The translations under genes and the position numbers were made by a program. Shown here in pieces: positions 60,328 to 64,000 of a stretch of 64,000 nt of DNA. Where the stretch lies: assembly GCA_964350265.1 (NCBI GenBank), contig CAYGJZ010000001.1:68053-132052 (forward strand), read 5' to 3'. Positions within the stretch are counted from its first letter, which is position 1; each line of letters opens with the position of its first letter. This DNA comes from BQJD01 sp964350265. GTDB lineage: Bacteria > Pseudomonadota > Gammaproteobacteria > Arenicellales > CAJQKF01. Under the pieces are notes generated by a model. That model searched no databases. It was not told the DNA's origin and saw only the letters and a list, made by a program, of their open reading frames with translations.

Positions 60328-61190
60328 TGAACCAGCAAGCAACCAATGCAGCCGACGGCGTACAGAACCAGGACGAGGAGTTCGGCGTGGTCGAACGACC
60401 GTTGACCTTCTGGCAGCGTCTGTTCGATTCCGCCCTGTTCCGCAAGGGCAGCATCGTCGTCCTCATCGCGGTGATCTGGCAGGTCTATGCCAGCCAGTTG
60501 AACAACCCCTTCGTGCTGCCCACCTTCTACGACACGGTGGTCGCCTTCACCAAGACCTTCGTCTCCGGTGAACTGCTGGCGAGAACCTGGTTCTCCATCA
60601 AGATCCTGTTGATGGGATACGGCACGGGCATCGTTCTCGCCGCGTTGCTGACCACGCTGGCGGCCACCACCCGCATCGGCAACGACATCCTGGAACTGCT
60701 CACCGCCATGTTCAACCCGATGCCCGCCATCGCCCTGTTGCCGCTGGCGATGATCTGGTTCGGCCTCGGCGTCGGCAGCTTCATCTTCGTGCTCACCCAC
60801 TCGGTGCTGTGGGCAGTTGCCCTGAACACCAACTCGGGCTTCCGCGCGGTCTCGCCGACCCTGCGCATGGTCGGGCGGAACTACGGTCTCACCGGCTTCC
60901 GCTACATCATGAAGATACTCATCCCCGCTGCCTTCCCCAGCATCCTGTCCGGCCTGCGCATCGGCTGGGCATTCGCCTGGCGAACGCTGATCGCGGCGGA
61001 ACTGGTATTCGGTGTCAGCTCGCAGTCCGGTGGTCTTGGCTGGTTCATCTTCGAGTACAAGAACATGCTCAACACGCCGACGGTGTTCGCCGGCCTGCTG
61101 ATGGTGATCTTCGTCGGCCTGACCATCGAGTACCTGCTGTTCGGCACCTTCGAGAAGAAGACCATCAAGCGATGGGGCATGCAGAGCTGA
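60327..61190 (+). CDS. ABC transporter permease
   Basis: A 287-residue inner-membrane permease with ~six hydrophobic segments after a cytoplasmic N-terminus of ~45 residues. The EAA docking loop is VGRNYGLTGFRYIMKILIPAAFPS. The start is the ATG at 60327 with GAAGGAGCC upstream, overlapping the ATPase stop. It completes a one-binding-protein, one-ATPase, one-permease importer with its two upstream neighbours. Confidence 0.9.
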   Translation: MNQQATNAADGVQNQDEEFGVVERPLTFWQRLFDSALFRKGSIVVLIAVIWQVYASQLNNPFVLPTFYDTVVAFTKTFVSGELLARTWFSIKILLMGYGTGIVLAALLTTLAATTRIGNDILELLTAMFNPMPAIALLPLAMIWFGLGVGSFIFVLTHSVLWAVALNTNSGFRAVSPTLRMVGRNYGLTGFRYIMKILIPAAFPSILSGLRIGWAFAWRTLIAAELVFGVSSQSGGLGWFIFEYKNMLNTPTVFAGLLMVIFVGLTIEYLLFGTFEKKTIKRWGMQS

Positions 61191-61233
61191 CCTGCCCGGT
61201 CGCGAAATCACGTTGCTCAATTCTGGAGCCTAC

Positions 61234-62673
61234 ATGTATCCAACGATAAAGCTCAGCATCGCGGGCGAATGGCGCGATGCGGTTTCCGGGGAATCCGACC
61301 CGGTGCTCAACCCGGCCAACGGCGAGGTCATCGGCCGCGTGCCGCACGCTGCCATCGCCGACCTGGAACAGGCGGTGGAGGCAGCGGACAAGGGCTTCGC
61401 CCAGTGGCGCCGCGTGTCCGTGTTCGAACGCTACAAGATCATGCGCCATGCCGCCGAGCTGGTGCGGGAACGGGCCGAGGACATTGCCCGCATCATGACG
61501 CTGGAGCAGGGCAAGCCGCTGGCCGAGGCCCGCGCCGAGACCCTGGCGGGCGCGGACATCATCGACTGGTTCGCCGAGGAAGCACGCCGCGTGTACGGCC
61601 GCATCATCCCGTCGCGCAACCCGGACGTCCAGCAGTTCGTCCACCGCGAGCCGGTGGGTCCGGTGGCGGCGTTCACGCCGTGGAACTTCCCCATCAACCA
61701 GGCCGTGCGCAAGCTGTCCGGCGCGCTGGCCAACGGCTGCTCGGTGATTCTCAAGGGCCCGGAGGAGACCCCGGGCTCCTGTGCCGAGCTGGTGCGTGCC
61801 TTCATGGATGCCGGGGTGACGCCGGGGGCGATCAACCTGGTCTTCGGCACGCCATCGGAGATCTCCGAGTACCTGATCCCGCATCCGGTCATCCGCAAGA
61901 TCACCTTCACCGGCTCGACCCAGGTCGGCAAGCAGCTGGCGGCGCTGGCCGGCGCGCACATGAAGCGCATCACCATGGAACTCGGCGGGCATTCGCCGGT
62001 GGTGGTGTTCGAAGACGCCGACCTGGACAGCGCGCTGAAGGTGCTCGCCGCCAGCAAGTACCGCAACGCGGGCCAGGTGTGCGTCTGCCCGAGCCGGTTC
62101 ATCGTGCATGAATCGCTGTACGACGGCTTCGTCTCCGGCTTCGCCGACTTCGCCAACAACCTGGTGGTCGGCGACGGCACCAACGCGGACACGCAGATGG
62201 GACCGCTGGCCAACGAGCGGCGCCTGGCCTCGATCACCGAGATGGTCGGCGAGGCCCGCGACCAGGGCGCCAAGGTGGTGTCCGGCGGCGAGCCGGCATC
62301 CGGCCCCGGCTACTACTACCCGCCCACCGTGCTTGCCGATGTCCCGGTTTCCTCCATGCTGATGAACCAGGAACCCTTCGGCCCGGTGGCCTCCATCATT
62401 CCCTTCGGCGACTTCGACGACGCGGTGCGCGAGTCCAACCGCCTGAGCTATGGCCTCGCGGCCTACGTGTACACGGGCTCGGCGCGCACCGCCAATGCCA
62501 TCAGCAGCGCCATCGAAAGCGGCATGGTGTCCATCAACCACTATGGCCTGGCACTGCCGGAAGTGCCCTTCGGCGGGGTCAAGGACTCCGGCTACGGCAG
62601 CGAGGGCGGCCAGGAGGCCATGGATCCGTACCTGGTGACGAAGTTCGTCACCCAGACCGGCTTCCAGGCCTAG
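61234..62673 (+). CDS. NAD(P)-dependent aldehyde dehydrogenase (succinate-semialdehyde type)
   Basis: A 479-residue aldehyde dehydrogenase. Hallmarks are FTPWNFPINQ, the nucleotide-binding FTGSTQVGKQL, the general-base Glu in MELGGHSP, the catalytic Cys283 in NAGQVCVCP and the C-terminal EPFGPVASI plus PFGGVKDSGYG. The overall sequence resembles succinate-semialdehyde/glycolaldehyde dehydrogenases. In this operon it would oxidise the aldehyde made by the PLP lyase. The ATG at 61234 has TGGAG upstream; a TTG at 61213 would add seven residues. Substrate chain length is not deducible. Confidence 0.92.
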   Translation: MYPTIKLSIAGEWRDAVSGESDPVLNPANGEVIGRVPHAAIADLEQAVEAADKGFAQWRRVSVFERYKIMRHAAELVRERAEDIARIMTLEQGKPLAEARAETLAGADIIDWFAEEARRVYGRIIPSRNPDVQQFVHREPVGPVAAFTPWNFPINQAVRKLSGALANGCSVILKGPEETPGSCAELVRAFMDAGVTPGAINLVFGTPSEISEYLIPHPVIRKITFTGSTQVGKQLAALAGAHMKRITMELGGHSPVVVFEDADLDSALKVLAASKYRNAGQVCVCPSRFIVHESLYDGFVSGFADFANNLVVGDGTNADTQMGPLANERRLASITEMVGEARDQGAKVVSGGEPASGPGYYYPPTVLADVPVSSMLMNQEPFGPVASIIPFGDFDDAVRESNRLSYGLAAYVYTGSARTANAISSAIESGMVSINHYGLALPEVPFGGVKDSGYGSEGGQEAMDPYLVTKFVTQTGFQA

Positions 62674-62705
62674 ACCGCCCAAGCCCGTTCGCAGGCCGGC
62701 CGGTC

Positions 62706-63593
62706 TTGCTGGAGATCCGTCCGCCGACCCTTCGGGACTATGCCCGGCTGGTCTCGCTGTCGGCCATCTGGGGCGCGACCTTCGTGCTGCTGAAGGTCGC
62801 CCTTGCCGCGCTCGGCCCGTTCAGCGTGTCGGCGGCGCGGGCATTGATCGCGGGCGCGATCCTGTGGGCGGTGGGCCGTGCCCTCGGCGAGCCGCGCCTG
62901 CGCACCGTGCGACGCGACCTGCGGCCGATGATGATCGGCCTGCTCAGCGTCGCCGTGCCCTTCGTGCTGATCGGCTGGGGCCAGCAGTACATCCCGGCCG
63001 GCCGGGCTGCCATCCTGCTCACCTCGGGCACCTTCATGGCCATGTTCCTGTCCCATGTCTTCACCCGCGACGAGCGGGCGTCGGCGAGCATGGCGGTGCG
63101 CCTGGGCTTCGGCGTCATCGGCGTGCTGATCCTGCTCTGGGACAGCATCGCCACCGCCGGCCGGTGGGAGCTGCTCGGCTGCCTGGCCACGCTGGCGGCG
63201 GCGGCCAGCTACGCCGCATCTTCGATCGTCGTGCGGCGCGCCGACGACCTGCCCATCTTCACCATGACCGCCACCGCCATGCTCAGCGCCTCGATCTACC
63301 TCGTGCCCATGGCCGTGGTGATGGAACCGCCCATGCTGATCACGGTGACGGCCGCTTCCCTGGCCGCCGTGGTCGCCCTCGGCGTGGTCTGCACCGCGCT
63401 GGCCTTCTGGGTACGCTTCACCGTGGTGCGCGAGAACGGCGCGGTGTTCCTGTCGAAGGCGGCGTTCATGGTGCCGTTGTTCGCCATGCTGTGGAGCCGG
63501 ATATTCCTCGGCGAAGCCATCGAACCCAATGCGCTGGTGGCGCTGGCCTTCATCCTGGCCGGCGTCTACGCACCACGCGGGAAGCCCACCTGA
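62706..63593 (+). CDS. EamA/DMT-family transporter
   Basis: A 295-residue protein with ten hydrophobic segments in two EamA repeats (first repeat SAIWGATFVLLKVALAALGPF, second ending in FLGEAIEPNALVALAFILAGVY). The probable start is the TTG at 62706, because no ATG precedes the first membrane segment. It lies 32 bases after the aldehyde dehydrogenase and is presumably in the same operon, perhaps as an exporter of a pathway product. It is not closely similar to the EamA protein at 13547. Confidence 0.85.
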   Translation: MLEIRPPTLRDYARLVSLSAIWGATFVLLKVALAALGPFSVSAARALIAGAILWAVGRALGEPRLRTVRRDLRPMMIGLLSVAVPFVLIGWGQQYIPAGRAAILLTSGTFMAMFLSHVFTRDERASASMAVRLGFGVIGVLILLWDSIATAGRWELLGCLATLAAAASYAASSIVVRRADDLPIFTMTATAMLSASIYLVPMAVVMEPPMLITVTAASLAAVVALGVVCTALAFWVRFTVVRENGAVFLSKAAFMVPLFAMLWSRIFLGEAIEPNALVALAFILAGVYAPRGKPT

Positions 63594-63649
63594 ACCTGCC
63601 GCCGCGACAGTCGCGATGCCGACCTCAGGACCACGAGGAGAATCCCCGA

Positions 63650-63890
63650 CCTGTATCATCACCGTTGCCAACACCGGCGCGGCGAACTTCCCGGTGGGCA
63701 TCTACGAGAACCCGCCCGACTTCGTCGATGCCCTCGCCGCGTCCATGCGCGAGTACGGCGTCAAGCCGGAAATCGAGGTGTTCGACAGCGCCATGCGCTA
63801 TGCCACCGCGAAGCTGGTCGATCGGGGCCTCGTCGAGGCGCCGGTGCACGTGCAGTTCGTGCTCGACCTGGCCAATGCCATGCCGCGACG
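63650..63890 (+). pseudogene. Fragment of a beta-keto acid cleavage enzyme (BKACE/DUF849)
   Basis: The frame reads ITVANTGAANFPVGIYENPPDFVDALAASM, then YGVKPEIEVFDSAMRYATAKLV and APVHVQFVLDLANAMP, all characteristic of the middle of 3-keto-5-aminohexanoate cleavage enzyme-family proteins (~290 residues). The N-terminal metal-binding part is missing, and after AMP the frame turns into Arg/Gly-rich nonsense, while the +1 frame continues more plausibly. It is therefore a decayed or rearranged remnant. The last ~110 bases of the window hold nothing that I can identify. Confidence 0.7.
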
Positions 63891-64000
63891 CCGACGGAGG
63901 CGCGGGCGATGCTGTCTCTGGAAGCAGGTTGAACGGATCCCGGCATGCGCAACCGGCAACGCCTCTCCCGGCGTGCTTGAGCGAACAGCGCCCTGCGCGA

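Overview
The window looks like chromosome of a high-G+C gammaproteobacterium. The mutY-yggX pair is typical of Gammaproteobacteria and some Betaproteobacteria, and codon use in the flanking regions is strongly G/C-ending. No rRNA is present to fix the genus. Three blocks are visible.

(1) Positions 1-24,332 are native sequence dominated by C1-sulfonate metabolism. A Rieske oxygenase operon (alpha-subunit end, beta subunit, Rieske ferredoxin, reductase) has the layout of methanesulfonate monooxygenase msmABCD. It is followed by a free-standing cyclic-nucleotide-binding-type domain protein and formate-tetrahydrofolate ligase. A sulfonate-type ABC importer follows, with one binding protein, two permeases, two ATPases and a small membrane protein; the first permease carries an N-terminal cyclic-nucleotide-binding-type domain. 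Next come a periplasmic SoxC/SoxD-like sulfite dehydrogenase, a LysR regulator, a TauE/SafE exporter, a GcvT-like folate protein and a divergent PanB-like protein. The inferred scheme is uptake of a C1 sulfonate, oxygenolytic cleavage to formaldehyde and sulfite, folate-linked handling of the carbon, and sulfite oxidation or export. The soxC and panB-like promoters share an identical 19-bp element. Housekeeping genes mutY, yggX, a HAD phosphatase, an M14-type peptidase, a dihydrolipoamide-dehydrogenase-like gene, a NUDIX hydrolase and tRNA-Phe follow.

(2) Positions 24,333 to about 55,950 are an acquired island beginning at tRNA-Phe, visibly lower in G+C in its first half. It holds a type 3 BREX defence operon (HTH, brxF, brxC, pglX, a GmrSD/BrxU-like DUF262-HNH gene, brxHII, pglZ, brxA). 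It also holds a 1,471-residue UvrD-like helicase with a possible RelE-like N-terminus and a TPR-like C-terminal half, decayed IS3 and integrase-core transposases, and a WYL regulator. An ECF sigma/zinc-finger anti-sigma pair precedes an ADP-ribosylation-associated cluster (ARPP-1-like protein, DUF4258-like protein, ADP-ribosylglycohydrolase, deoxyribonucleotidase-like HAD, a broken tyrosine-type phosphatase). Several small unknown genes follow. No integrase is seen.

(3) Positions about 55,950-64,000 return to native-looking sequence. A GntR/UTRA repressor is divergent from an operon with a sphingosine-phosphate-lyase-like PLP enzyme, a TauA/NMT1-type ABC importer, a semialdehyde-type dehydrogenase and an EamA exporter. 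A fragment of a beta-keto acid cleavage enzyme (BKACE) follows. This resembles a catabolic operon for an amino-alcohol or amino-acid-like compound that yields an aldehyde; the substrate cannot be read from sequence.
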